Below are positions 37,917 to 45,226 of a stretch of DNA of 64,000 bases, in pieces. Every line of letters starts with the position of its first letter. Positions within the stretch are counted from its first letter, which is position 1. The position numbers and the translations under genes are program-made. Below the pieces are notes generated by a model. The model saw only the letters and a list, made by a program, of their open reading frames with translations. It searched no databases and was not told the origin of the DNA. The stretch comes from Clostridiales bacterium (GTDB lineage: Bacteria; Bacillota; Clostridia; Christensenellales; Borkfalkiaceae): positions 62,001-126,000 of the forward strand of contig SVIO01000001.1 of the NCBI GenBank assembly GCA_015069465.1, written 5' to 3'.

Positions 37917-39110
37917 ATGAATTATAATCAAAATTCTTATGCGCTTGGAAGCAAGCGCTCAATCATTAGAGAAATATTTGAATATAGCAAAGTTAGAGCA
38001 AGCCAAATTGGTGCTGAAAACGTTTTTGACTTTAGTTTAGGTAATCCAAGTGTTGAGCCACCTAAAGAAGTAATTGACAGCATTAAAGAACTTCTTGCAA
38101 GCGAAAATCAAACTCTTTTACACGGATATACATCTGCTCAAGGCGATTTATCAGTTAGAACGGCTGTTGCAGACAATATAAATAGAAGATTTAATGCAAA
38201 TGTAACTCCAAACAATATATATATGACTTGTGGAGCAGCAGCATCGCTTTCTATTTGCTTAAAAGCCGTTGTTAATCAAGGTGACGAGTGCATTGTTTTT
38301 GCACCTTTCTTTACAGAATATAGAGTATTTGTTCAAAATGCCTTAGGTGAACTTGTAATTTCTAATCCAGATAAAGATTTACAAATAGACTTAAAAGATT
38401 TTGAAAGCAAGATTACACCAAAAACAAAGGCAGTAATTATCAACTCGCCAAATAATCCAAGTGGCGTTGTGTATACTGAAAGCGTTATTAAGTCGGTTTG
38501 CGATATTTTAAGAAAAAAACAAGCCGAACATGGCAATATTATATATTTAATTGCAGATGAACCATATCGTGAACTTGTTTATGGCGATGTTTTTGTACCA
38601 TATCTTATGAATTATTATGAAAATTGCATGGTTTGTTATTCTTATTCTAAATCGTTATCATTGCCAGGTGAAAGAATAGGTTATATTGCTGTAAATCCAC
38701 AAATGACCGATAGCCAAAACGTTTATCTTGCAATTTGTGGTGCAGGAAGAAGTCTTGGTTATGTTTGTGCGCCAAGTTTATTCCAACAAGTTGTTAAAAA
38801 ATGCATCGATGCAAAGGTTAATATAGATGCATATAAGAAAAATAGAGATTTGCTTTACACAAACTTAACTGAGTTTGGTTATGATTGTGTTAAACCAGAC
38901 GGAGCATTTTATCTTTTTGTAAAAAGTCCTGATGGAGATGCTTATTCATTTTATGAAAAGGCAAAAGCAAAAGAAATTTTGGTTGTTCCTTGCGATGATT
39001 TTGGTGTTAAGGGCTATGTAAGAATTGCTTATTGTGTTGATTATAATAGAATTAAAAATTCTCTCGCTGGTTTTGAAAAATTAGCAAAAGAATACGGCTT
39101 AATAAAATAA
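37917..39110 (+). CDS. PLP-dependent aminotransferase, class I (probable aromatic aminotransferase)
   Basis: 397 residues, fold type I. The cofactor lysine is Lys245 in SYSKSLSLPGERIGY. NSPNNPSGVVY and ADEPYRELVY supply the phosphate-binding and PLP-stacking residues. It is the last gene of the operon, 8 bp after the amidohydrolase and just before a strong terminator. In this setting it most likely interconverts aryl pyruvates with Tyr/Phe/Trp, completing the route between aryl acids and amino acids. Substrate preference cannot be fixed from sequence. Confidence 0.88.
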   Translation: MNYNQNSYALGSKRSIIREIFEYSKVRASQIGAENVFDFSLGNPSVEPPKEVIDSIKELLASENQTLLHGYTSAQGDLSVRTAVADNINRRFNANVTPNNIYMTCGAAASLSICLKAVVNQGDECIVFAPFFTEYRVFVQNALGELVISNPDKDLQIDLKDFESKITPKTKAVIINSPNNPSGVVYTESVIKSVCDILRKKQAEHGNIIYLIADEPYRELVYGDVFVPYLMNYYENCMVCYSYSKSLSLPGERIGYIAVNPQMTDSQNVYLAICGAGRSLGYVCAPSLFQQVVKKCIDAKVNIDAYKKNRDLLYTNLTEFGYDCVKPDGAFYLFVKSPDGDAYSFYEKAKAKEILVVPCDDFGVKGYVRIAYCVDYNRIKNSLAGFEKLAKEYGLIK

Positions 39111-39125
39111 AATATTAAACAAAAT

Positions 39126-39159
39126 AAAAAAGGTTCACTTTTTATGTGAACCTTTTTTT
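39126..39159. terminator. Intrinsic terminator of the aromatic-acid operon (bidirectional)
   Basis: AAAAAAGGTTCAC (39126-39138) pairs with GTGAACC plus the start of a seven-T run (39046-numbered arm at 39146-39152, T-run 39153-39159). The A-run on the left gives a T-run on the minus strand too, serving the converging pyrophosphatase gene. Confidence 0.9.
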
Positions 39160-39175
39160 AATATATAAATCGTTG

Positions 39176-39718
39176 TTATTTTGCAGTTAATTCGTATAGA
39201 TTAGCCTTATAACTATCCATTGATTTAATAATAATTTTAACGGCTTCATCTTTGTCTGATGCAACGTCAACAGAAGTGTTTTTATTTTCTAACTGTTTAT
39301 AAACAGTGAAAAAGTGGCGCATTTCATCAAAAATGTGCTGTGGCAAATCGTGAATGCTCTTATATGTATTATAGTTTGGGTCAGTGTCTGGTATAGCGAT
39401 AATCTTTTCGTCAACAGAGCCGTTATCGTTCATTATAATAACGCCGATAGGGTAACATTTAACCAAACTCATTGGAATAAGACTTTCTGAACATAAAATT
39501 AAAACATCAAGTGGGTCGTTATCTTCTGCAAGAGTATGTGGAATAAAGCCATAGTTTGCTGGGTAGTGTGTTGATGTGTATAAAATTCTATCAAGACGCA
39601 AAAGTCCTGTTTTTTTATCCATTTCATATTTTTGTTTTGAGCCTTTGCTAATTTCAACAACGGCTATAAATTCATCTGGTGTAATTCTATTACTTTCTAT
39701 ATCATGCCATATATTCAT
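39176..39718 (-). CDS. ppa: Inorganic pyrophosphatase (type I)
   Basis: Soluble enzyme of 180 residues hydrolysing PPi to 2 Pi, pulling forward reactions such as tRNA charging and PaaK-type activation. The family signature DNDPLDVLIL is intact and HYPANYGFIPHTL precedes it. I start at the ATG at 39718 with AAGGAG upstream. A longer frame to 39835 adds 39 residues of unrelated AT-rich translation and lacks a ribosome site. It is the only minus-strand gene between 30 and 42 kb. Confidence 0.94.
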   Translation of the reverse strand: MNIWHDIESNRITPDEFIAVVEISKGSKQKYEMDKKTGLLRLDRILYTSTHYPANYGFIPHTLAEDNDPLDVLILCSESLIPMSLVKCYPIGVIIMNDNGSVDEKIIAIPDTDPNYNTYKSIHDLPQHIFDEMRHFFTVYKQLENKNTSVDVASDKDEAVKIIIKSMDSYKANLYELTAK

Positions 39719-39827
39719 AAAAATACTCCTTCTTTTATATAATACGCCTATTCTATCACTTTTTTTTGGTAAAAGCAAATAATTATTAACAAAATTAAGA
39801 AAATCGTAAAATATAGATATTAAAAAA

Positions 39828-39856
39828 TTGCACAAAATATAAATGTTTGATATAAT
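39828..39856 (+). promoter_or_regulatory. Probable promoter of mrp
   Basis: TTGCAC (39828-39833), a 17-bp spacer, TATAAT (39851-39856), about 70 bp upstream of the mrp ATG. Confidence 0.6.
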
Positions 39857-39927
39857 ATTATGAAGAAATATCTTACATTATATATAATGTTTATATATGT
39901 TTACAAAATAAAGGATGGTGCTTAAAA

Positions 39928-40746
39928 ATGAGCGAGTGTTCACACAATTGTTCGTCTTGTAATAAAGACTGCTCCGAAAGAAAGGATTTTAAAGAAAAAC
40001 AAAATGAACTAAGTAACATTAAAAAAGTTATTGGTATTGTTAGTGGTAAAGGTGGCGTTGGTAAGTCATTAGTTACTTCAATGTTATCTGTTTTAACAAA
40101 GAGAAAAGGCTTAAAAACAGCAATTCTTGATGCTGATATAACAGGTCCATCAATTCCTAAACTTTTTGGCTTAAATAAAAGAGCAGAAGCAATGGATGAT
40201 AAATTTTTGCTTCCTGTAATTTCTAAATCAGGTATAGAAGTTATGTCAATTAACTTGCTTTTAGAAAATGAAAATGACCCTGTAGTTTGGCGTGGCCCTG
40301 TAATCGCTGGTGCTGTTAAACAATTCTGGACCGACGTTGTTTGGAATGAGGTTGACTATATGTTTGTCGATATGCCTCCAGGAACGGGTGACGTTCCACT
40401 TACAGTTTTCCAATCACTTCCTGTTGACGGCATAGTTGTTGTTGCTTCTCCACAAGAACTTGTTTCTATGATAGTTGGTAAAGCCGTTAAAATGGCAAAT
40501 ATGATGAATATTCCGGTTATTGCATTAGTTGAAAATATGTCATACTTTGAATGTCCAGATTGTAAGAAAAAAATTGAAATTTTTGGTCAAAGCAAAGTTG
40601 ATAAAACTGCTAGTGAATTTGGTATTAAAAATGTTGCAAAACTCCCAATTAACCCAGAATTTGCAACGCTTGCTGACAATGGAAATATAGAAGAATTTAC
40701 GGGTGAATATTTAGATAATGTTGTAGATGCAATTTTATCTATTTAA
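39928..40746 (+). CDS. mrp: Mrp/NBP35-type P-loop ATPase, Fe-S cluster carrier
   Basis: 272 residues. The deviant Walker A GKGGVGKS is at 40-47, followed by DADITGPSIPKLFGL, DMPPGTGDVPLTV and the C-terminal CPDC pair that holds a bridging Fe-S cluster in dimers. The N-terminus has four Cys (C4, C8, C11, C15), like the extra cluster site of NBP35. It probably loads 4Fe-4S clusters onto apoproteins. Possible clients here include IorA (two clusters) and MiaB. A ribosome site (AAGGATGG) precedes the ATG. Confidence 0.92.
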   Translation: MSECSHNCSSCNKDCSERKDFKEKQNELSNIKKVIGIVSGKGGVGKSLVTSMLSVLTKRKGLKTAILDADITGPSIPKLFGLNKRAEAMDDKFLLPVISKSGIEVMSINLLLENENDPVVWRGPVIAGAVKQFWTDVVWNEVDYMFVDMPPGTGDVPLTVFQSLPVDGIVVVASPQELVSMIVGKAVKMANMMNIPVIALVENMSYFECPDCKKKIEIFGQSKVDKTASEFGIKNVAKLPINPEFATLADNGNIEEFTGEYLDNVVDAILSI

Positions 40747-40757
40747 GTTGATAATTT

Positions 40758-42155
40758 ATGGAAAATAAGAATAATTTTAATGATGGACTTTGTGAAGTTC
40801 ATCAAAAGAAAGCAGGATTTAGTGGAAAACTTGGCTTTGTTCTTGCTGCAGCAGGCTCTGCAGTAGGACTTGGCAATTTATGGCGTTTTCCTTATCTAGT
40901 TGCAAAATATGGTGGAGGCGCATTTATTCTTTGCTATGTTCTTCTTGCTGTGTTTTTCGGCATTGCTCTTTTAATGCTTGAAATCGGTATAGGTAGGTAT
41001 ACTGGCAAAAGTGTTGTTGGTGCTTTTCCTGCGCTTAATAAAAAGTTTAAGTGGGTTGGATATTTGTCTATCATAGCGCCACTTTTAATAGTCCCTTATT
41101 ATTGCGTTATAGGTGGTTGGGTTGTTAAGTATGCTTGGTCATTTATAGTTGGAAGCGAAGGATTAGTTGGGGCAAATTCTACAGAAATGACTTCAAACTT
41201 TTTTAATAGTTTTGTTTCAAGTGATGTTGCGCCACTAATATTCTTTTTTATATTTGCATTTGTTACAATTTTGATTGTAAGTTTTGGCGTTAAAGATGGA
41301 ATTGAAAAGATGAGCAAAATTCTTATGCCTGCACTTGCTATTTTGGCTGTACTTTTAATGGTGTACGTGTTGTTTCAAGACAATTCAAGCAAGGGCTTAG
41401 AATATGTTTTTGTGCCAAAAATAGAAGATTTAACTTTTAATACCGTGCTTGCAGCATTAGGGCAATTATTTTATTCAATGTCAATAGGTATGAGCATTAT
41501 GATAACTTATGGCTCATATATGAAAAAAGATGTTAATATTAAGTCTTCTGCAACACAAATCGCCATATTTGATAGTGCTTTTGCGTTTGTTGCATCAACA
41601 ATAATTATTACTGCCGTTTTTGCTTTTGGCGCTGGCGAAAGTGCCTTAAAGCAAGATGGACCAGCACTTATGTTTGTGCAACTTACAAACGTGTTTAACG
41701 CTATTCCAGCAGGTAGAATTATTGCTATAGTGTTCTTTGTTTTAGTTTTATTTGCTGCAATAACAAGTTCGGTTTCTCTTGTAGAAGCAATTGTTGCAGT
41801 ATTAACCGAAAAGGGCAAAATGAAAAGACTTACTGCCTGCATGATTGTTTTTGGTGTAATTATAGTTTTAGGAAGTCTTTCGGCACTTGGTTTTGGTGCA
41901 CTTAGTCATGTTATTATTTTCGGTAGAGATATTTTAGGTATGTTTGACTTTGTAGCAAATAATATACTAATTCCTATTATTGCTATTATTACTTGTGTGT
42001 TTGCAGGTTGGTGTATAAACAAAAACATTATACCTAAAGAAATTGGTATTGACAAAAACAAAGCGTTAAATACATATTTTAATGTAATAGTAAGGTTTGT
42101 TGCACCTATTTGTATATTTGTTATTTTAGTTTCAGGCTTATTCTTAACATTATAA
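40758..42155 (+). CDS. Neurotransmitter:sodium symporter (NSS) family transporter
   Basis: 465 residues with 11 predicted helices, the bacterial MhsT/TnaT-like size class. The sodium/substrate site of helix 1 is intact (AAAGSAVGLGNLWRFPYLVAKYGGGAF), seen in parts as GSAVGLGNLWRFPY. Helix 6 carries the unwound FYSMSIGMS region. Bacterial NSS proteins import amino acids such as Trp, Tyr or Leu. The exact substrate is not fixed. It lies 11 bp after mrp with no clear ribosome site, and a terminator follows. Confidence 0.9.
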   Translation: MENKNNFNDGLCEVHQKKAGFSGKLGFVLAAAGSAVGLGNLWRFPYLVAKYGGGAFILCYVLLAVFFGIALLMLEIGIGRYTGKSVVGAFPALNKKFKWVGYLSIIAPLLIVPYYCVIGGWVVKYAWSFIVGSEGLVGANSTEMTSNFFNSFVSSDVAPLIFFFIFAFVTILIVSFGVKDGIEKMSKILMPALAILAVLLMVYVLFQDNSSKGLEYVFVPKIEDLTFNTVLAALGQLFYSMSIGMSIMITYGSYMKKDVNIKSSATQIAIFDSAFAFVASTIIITAVFAFGAGESALKQDGPALMFVQLTNVFNAIPAGRIIAIVFFVLVLFAAITSSVSLVEAIVAVLTEKGKMKRLTACMIVFGVIIVLGSLSALGFGALSHVIIFGRDILGMFDFVANNILIPIIAIITCVFAGWCINKNIIPKEIGIDKNKALNTYFNVIVRFVAPICIFVILVSGLFLTL

Positions 42156-42176
42156 ATTTATATAAACATATTTTAG

Positions 42177-42205
42177 AAAGACTCGACCTATGGTTGGGTC
42201 TTTTT
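42177..42205 (+). terminator. Intrinsic terminator after the NSS gene
   Basis: AAAGACTCGACC (42177-42188) pairs with GGTTGGGTCTTT through 12 pairs (two G-U wobbles) around a TAT loop, ending in TTTTT. Confidence 0.8.
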
Positions 42206-42249
42206 GCATAAAAAAGACTAGCAAAACACTAAACTTTATATAAAATCGT

Positions 42250-42287
42250 ATAAAAGAAAGGAGAGATACACTAAATTCGTATCTCTC
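42250..42287 (-). terminator. Intrinsic terminator of the tRNA operon
   Basis: On the minus strand GAGAGATAC and GTATCTCTC (42261-42269 with 42279-42287) form a 9-bp stem followed by CTTTCTTTTAT. It lies just past the 3' end of tRNA-Tyr, the last gene of the cluster. Confidence 0.75.
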
Positions 42288-42291
42288 TCTT

Positions 42292-42376
42292 TGGTGGGAA
42301 GGGGTGGATTCGAACCACCGAAGTCGCTGACGACAGATTTACAGTCTGTTCCCTTTGGCCACTCGGGAACCTTCCC
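42292..42376 (-). tRNA. tRNA-Tyr (GTA)
   Basis: 85 nt with a long variable arm (class II). Acceptor arms are GGGAAGG and CCTTCCC, discriminator A, CCA encoded. The anticodon loop is CTGTAAA, with GTA reading TAT/TAC. It is the last of six tRNAs. This is the tRNA whose charging would be sensed by the Tyr-rich leader at 30024. Confidence 0.96.
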
Positions 42377-42381
42377 AAATA

Positions 42382-42457
42382 TGGAGCTGGTGACTGGAAT
42401 CGAACCCGCAACCTGCTGATTACAAATCAGCTGCTCTGCCAGTTGAGCTACACCAGC
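42382..42457 (-). tRNA. tRNA-Thr (TGT)
   Basis: 76 nt cloverleaf. Acceptor GCTGGTG with CACCAGC-type 3' strand, discriminator T, CCA encoded. Anticodon stem CTGAT/ATCAG with TGT in the loop, T-loop GTTCGATTC. Confidence 0.95.
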
Positions 42458-42466
42458 GATGAAACT

Positions 42467-42542
42467 TGGTGCCTCGGGGCGGAATCGAACCACCGACACA
42501 GGGATTTTCAGTCCCTTGCTCTACCTACTGAGCTACCGAGGC
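42467..42542 (-). tRNA. tRNA-Phe (GAA)
   Basis: 76 nt. Acceptor GCCTCGG and CCGAGGC, discriminator A, CCA encoded. Anticodon GAA in the loop CTGAAAA. Its anticodon and discriminator match the UUC specifier and UGGU bulge of the pheS T-box at 48361-48587. Confidence 0.96.
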
Positions 42543-42560
42543 ATACAAGTTGTTTTTTAT

Positions 42561-42591
42561 GAAAATGCTTGCAAATATTACAAGCATTTTC
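42561..42591. repeat. Perfect inverted repeat between tRNA-Phe and tRNA-Asp
   Basis: GAAAATGCTTG (42561-42571) and CAAGCATTTTC (42581-42591) are exact complements around 9 nt. No T-run follows on either strand, so it is not a standard terminator. Inside the tRNA precursor it could guide processing. Confidence 0.6.
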
Positions 42592-42594
42592 ATT

Positions 42595-42671
42595 TGGCGA
42601 CCCGGAAGGGGCTCGAACCCTCGACCTCCAGCGTGACAGGCTGGCGTACTAACCATCTGTACTACCGGGCC
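42595..42671 (-). tRNA. tRNA-Asp (GTC)
   Basis: 77 nt. Acceptor GGCCCGG with CCGGGTC (one G-U), discriminator G, CCA encoded. Anticodon loop CTGTCAC between CCAGC and GCTGG. Confidence 0.95.
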
Positions 42672-42688
42672 AAATATATATAATTTAA

Positions 42689-42765
42689 TGGTGGGCCTTC
42701 ACGGACTCGAACCGCGGACCAATCGGTTATGAGCCGACCGCTCTAACCTACTGAGCTAAAGGCCC
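42689..42765 (-). tRNA. tRNA with CAT anticodon (elongator Met, or Ile2)
   Basis: 77 nt. Acceptor GGGCCTT with AAGGCCC, discriminator A, CCA encoded. Loop CTCATAA. The first pair (G-C) and the D-arm exclude initiator tRNA. CAT is also used by the lysidine-modified Ile2 tRNA, and sequence alone does not separate the two safely. Confidence 0.9.
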
Positions 42766-42804
42766 TAAAAGCGTCTTAGTGATATAGCAAAGATAATTGC
42801 TATT

Positions 42805-42880
42805 TGGTCGGGGTGAAGAGACTCGAACTCCCGACCCCATGGTCCCAAACCACGTGCGCTACCAACTGCGCTACACCCCG
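42805..42880 (-). tRNA. tRNA-Pro (TGG)
   Basis: 76 nt. Acceptor CGGGGTG with CACCCCG, discriminator A, CCA encoded. Loop TTTGGGA gives anticodon TGG with G37. It is the first gene of the tRNA operon, next to the promoter. Confidence 0.95.
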
Positions 42881-42900
42881 TACACTCACGACGCTATAAT

Positions 42901-42929
42901 ATACTATAATAAATTGAAAAAAAAGTCAA
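42901..42929 (-). promoter_or_regulatory. Promoter of the tRNA operon
   Basis: Minus strand: TTGACT (42929-42924), a 17-bp spacer, TAGTAT (42906-42901), about 20 bp before tRNA-Pro. Confidence 0.6.
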
Positions 42930-43023
42930 CAGTTTTTCACTACTTTTTTTAAATTTTTTTTAGTTTTTTAATATTTATTTGTTTTTATCTATTTTGTCAA
43001 AACTTTGCAATTATTTATCAATA

Positions 43024-43052
43024 TTGACAAGATTTTACTAATGATATATGTT
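43024..43052 (+). promoter_or_regulatory. Possible promoter of the spoIIA operon
   Basis: TTGACA (43024-43029), a 17-bp spacer, TATGTT (43047-43052), 33 bp before the spoIIAA ATG. In Bacillus this operon uses SigH; I see no clear SigH motif. Confidence 0.45.
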
Positions 43053-43084
43053 ATGTTAATAACTAATAGAAAAAGGAGATATTT

Positions 43085-43393
43085 ATGGAGATAAAATATA
43101 AAAATAGCAATCTGTCGCTAACTATTTATGTTTATGGTGAATTAGACGAATGTTCGGCTTCAAATGCTAAAAACATATTAGATAAATTATTGTTTGACAA
43201 TTTAACAGCAAAAAAAGTTATATTTGATTTATCGGGGTTATCGTTTATGGATAGCACGGGTATTGGGCTTTTGATAGGAAGGTATAAAAAATTAAAGCAA
43301 TTTAACATTCCTTCATACATAACAGGTGCATCGGTTGCAACCGAAAAGGTAATAGAACTTGCTGGGCTATATAATATTATGCCTAAATTTTAA
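43085..43393 (+). CDS. spoIIAA: Anti-sigma F factor antagonist
   Basis: 102-residue STAS-domain protein. The phosphorylated serine is Ser57 in FMDSTGIGLLIGRYK. In its unphosphorylated form it releases SigF from SpoIIAB in the forespore. AAGGAG lies ahead of the ATG. It is the first gene of the canonical spoIIAA-spoIIAB-sigF operon, with 12 bp to spoIIAB. Confidence 0.95.
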   Translation: MEIKYKNSNLSLTIYVYGELDECSASNAKNILDKLLFDNLTAKKVIFDLSGLSFMDSTGIGLLIGRYKKLKQFNIPSYITGASVATEKVIELAGLYNIMPKF

Positions 43394-43405
43394 GGAGATT
43401 ATATA

Positions 43406-43831
43406 ATGAATAATAAAATGAAATTAGTTTTTTCTTCTAAATCAGAAAACGAAAGTTTTGCACGAAACGTAATTTCTTGTTTTGTGCTTTCGCTTAATCC
43501 ATCACTTGCTGAACTTTCTGAAATAAAAACTGCAGTAAGTGAAGCAGTTACAAATGCAATTGTGCATGCCTATAATCACGATATAGGCGAAATTGTTATG
43601 GAAGCAGAAATAATTGATAGAACTTTACATATAAACATATTCGATAGTGGTAAGGGTATTGAAAACATAGACAAGGCTCTGCAACCATTTTACACAACAA
43701 ACGCAGAAGAAGAGCGCTCAGGTATGGGTTTTACTATAATGCAAAGTTTTATGGATAAAGTTGTTGTAGAGTCAAATGTTGGTTTAGGCACAAAGGTTTA
43801 TATGACTAAATTATTAAAACAAGATGCATAA
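43406..43831 (+). CDS. spoIIAB: Anti-sigma F factor, serine kinase
   Basis: 141-residue GHKL-fold kinase. The N-box ELSEIKTAVSEAVTNAIVHAY is represented by EAVTNAIVHAY; the G1 box FDSGKGIENI and the G2 region RSGMGFTIM bind ATP. It holds SigF inactive and phosphorylates SpoIIAA. AAGGAG precedes the ATG by 9 nt. Confidence 0.96.
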   Translation: MNNKMKLVFSSKSENESFARNVISCFVLSLNPSLAELSEIKTAVSEAVTNAIVHAYNHDIGEIVMEAEIIDRTLHINIFDSGKGIENIDKALQPFYTTNAEEERSGMGFTIMQSFMDKVVVESNVGLGTKVYMTKLLKQDA

Positions 43832-43839
43832 GGGGTATA

Positions 43840-44556
43840 ATGTTAAATCAAGAGCAAACACTTGATTACATAAGAAAAGCAAAAAATGGAGATGAAAGTG
43901 CAAAACAGCAATTGTTTAATAATAATTCTGCGCTATTAAAGAGTGTTATAAGGCGATTTTGCAATAAAGGCATAGAATATGATGACCTTTATCAAATTGC
44001 TTGCATTGGCTTTTTAAAGGCTATAAAAAACTTTGATGAAGAGTTTGGCGTTAAGTTTTCAACATATACCGTGCCAATGATAATAGGTGAAATTAAAAGG
44101 TATATGAGAGATAATGGTGCTATAAAAGTGTCAAGAACACTTAAAATTTTGGCAAATAAAATCAATCATTTTATTGATGATTATCAAACTAAAAACAATT
44201 TTTCGCCTACAATTGAGTGTATTGCACTAAATTTTAATATTTCTCAAGAAGACGTTGTAATTGCTTTAGATAGCGTAAAAATGCCACTTTCAATTTTTGA
44301 TAAGTTTGAAGACGATGACGAAGGTCAAGAACTTATTGATAAACTTATAACGACAGATAATGAAGAAAAAACAATTGACAGAATACATCTATCTAACATT
44401 ATTGAAAGTTTAAGCGATAGAGAGAAAAAACTTGTAGTTTTAAGATATTTTAGAGATAAAACACAATGTGAGATTGCCGAAAGTTTGGGTGTTTCGCAAG
44501 TTCAGGTTTCGAGGCTTGAAAGTAAGGTGATAGAAAAGTTGCGAAAAAAATATTAA
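43840..44556 (+). CDS. sigF: RNA polymerase sigma factor SigF (SigF/SigG group)
   Basis: 238 residues. Region 2 contains DDLYQIACIGFLKAIKNFD and FSTYTVPMIIGEIKRYMRD; region 4 has the helix-turn-helix CEIAESLGVSQVQVSRLE. Operon position directly after spoIIAB identifies it as SigF rather than SigG. It switches on early forespore genes. AGGGG precedes the ATG. Confidence 0.95.
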   Translation: MLNQEQTLDYIRKAKNGDESAKQQLFNNNSALLKSVIRRFCNKGIEYDDLYQIACIGFLKAIKNFDEEFGVKFSTYTVPMIIGEIKRYMRDNGAIKVSRTLKILANKINHFIDDYQTKNNFSPTIECIALNFNISQEDVVIALDSVKMPLSIFDKFEDDDEGQELIDKLITTDNEEKTIDRIHLSNIIESLSDREKKLVVLRYFRDKTQCEIAESLGVSQVQVSRLESKVIEKLRKKY

Positions 44557-44581
44557 AACTTTGGTAAAAATATAGTTTTGT

Positions 44582-44716
44582 ATGAAAAATTTAATAGTTG
44601 CACATAGTATGTGTATGAGAAAAGAAAATGAATATCAGCCACTTAAAAATATTGATGAAAGAGAAATTTTAAGTGGCAAATTTATTAAAACGGAAGTGAA
44701 AAATGAAAAACTATAA
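44582..44716 (+). CDS. Possible small ORF (44 aa) between sigF and spoVAC
   Basis: An ATG-initiated frame of 44 codons, hydrophilic and Lys/Glu-rich, ending 14 bp inside spoVAC. No good ribosome site precedes it, and an 11-bp inverted repeat lies within it. It may be a small sporulation protein or chance. spoVAA and spoVAB, which sit here in Bacillus, are absent and this frame does not resemble them. Confidence 0.25.
   Translation: MKNLIVAHSMCMRKENEYQPLKNIDEREILSGKFIKTEVKNEKL
44638..44677. repeat. Inverted repeat upstream of spoVAC
   Basis: GCCACTTAAAA (44638-44648) and TTTTAAGTGGC (44667-44677) are exact complements around an 18-nt loop, 26 bp before spoVAC. There is no T-run after it. It may be an RNA stem in the sigF-spoVAC transcript or a protein-binding site. 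Confidence 0.5.
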
Positions 44717-45164
44717 CGGCTATAAAAATCAAAACTATATTCAATATGTAAAAGGAATTTCTCCAAAAACCAATCAAAAACGCTCGCTTTTTCATGCTTT
44801 TTGGGTTGGCGGAGTAATATGTTCAATCGGTCAGTCCTTTAGATATCTTCTTCAATATGGATTTAACCTTTCAGGTGATGAACTTTCTAGTTATGTGTCA
44901 ATGATAATGATATTTTTAGGCGCATTTTTAACTGGACTTGGTGTTTATGACAGAATAGGAAAGTATGCAGGTGGTGGTTCAATCGTGCCAATAACAGGTT
45001 TTGCAAACTCTGTAGTGTCGCCAGCAATGGAATTTAAAACTGAAGGATATATTTATGGAACTGCTGCAAAAATGTTTATAGTTGCAGGGCCAATTATTGT
45101 TTTTGGTATTGCAAGTAGTGTATTAGTTGGGATTTTATATTTTATAGGCTTTAGAATTTTTTAA
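44703..45164 (+). CDS. spoVAC: Stage V sporulation protein AC
   Basis: 153-residue membrane protein with about four helices (FHAFWVGGVICSIGQSF near the N-terminus). It is part of the SpoVA channel that moves dipicolinic acid into the spore and acts in germination. GGAAGTG precedes the ATG. The motif GGGSIVPITGFANSVVSPAMEFKTEG is reduced to its key part VPITGFANSV, shared in pattern with SpoVAE (VPICGFGYLL). The expected next genes, spoVAD and spoVAE, follow only after an interposed yitT. Confidence 0.94.
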   Translation: MKNYNGYKNQNYIQYVKGISPKTNQKRSLFHAFWVGGVICSIGQSFRYLLQYGFNLSGDELSSYVSMIMIFLGAFLTGLGVYDRIGKYAGGGSIVPITGFANSVVSPAMEFKTEGYIYGTAAKMFIVAGPIIVFGIASSVLVGILYFIGFRIF

Positions 45165-45177
45165 TAATCAATATTAC

Positions 45178-45206
45178 TTGACATAAAACTTTTAGCATAA
45201 TATAAT
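45178..45206 (+). promoter_or_regulatory. Consensus SigA promoter inside the spoVA cluster
   Basis: TTGACA (45178-45183), exactly 17 bp, TATAAT (45201-45206). It matches the vegetative consensus perfectly and lies right after spoVAC, 20 bp before the yitT ATG. It should drive yitT in growing cells. Confidence 0.9.
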
Positions 45207-45226
45207 TAACAAATGAGGTGGGTTTT

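Noticed and set aside
42236-42499. 87-codon minus-strand ORF over the tRNA cluster
   Set aside because: It is a translation of tRNA-Phe, tRNA-Thr and tRNA-Tyr sequence (a known false-gene pattern), not a protein gene.
42459-42683. 74-codon plus-strand ORF antisense to tRNA-Phe and tRNA-Asp
   Set aside because: Antisense reading of tRNA genes; no ribosome site or homologous feature.
43024-43084. SigH promoter expected for spoIIA
   Set aside because: No convincing SigH motif; only a SigA-like TTGACA/TATGTT pair can be supported.
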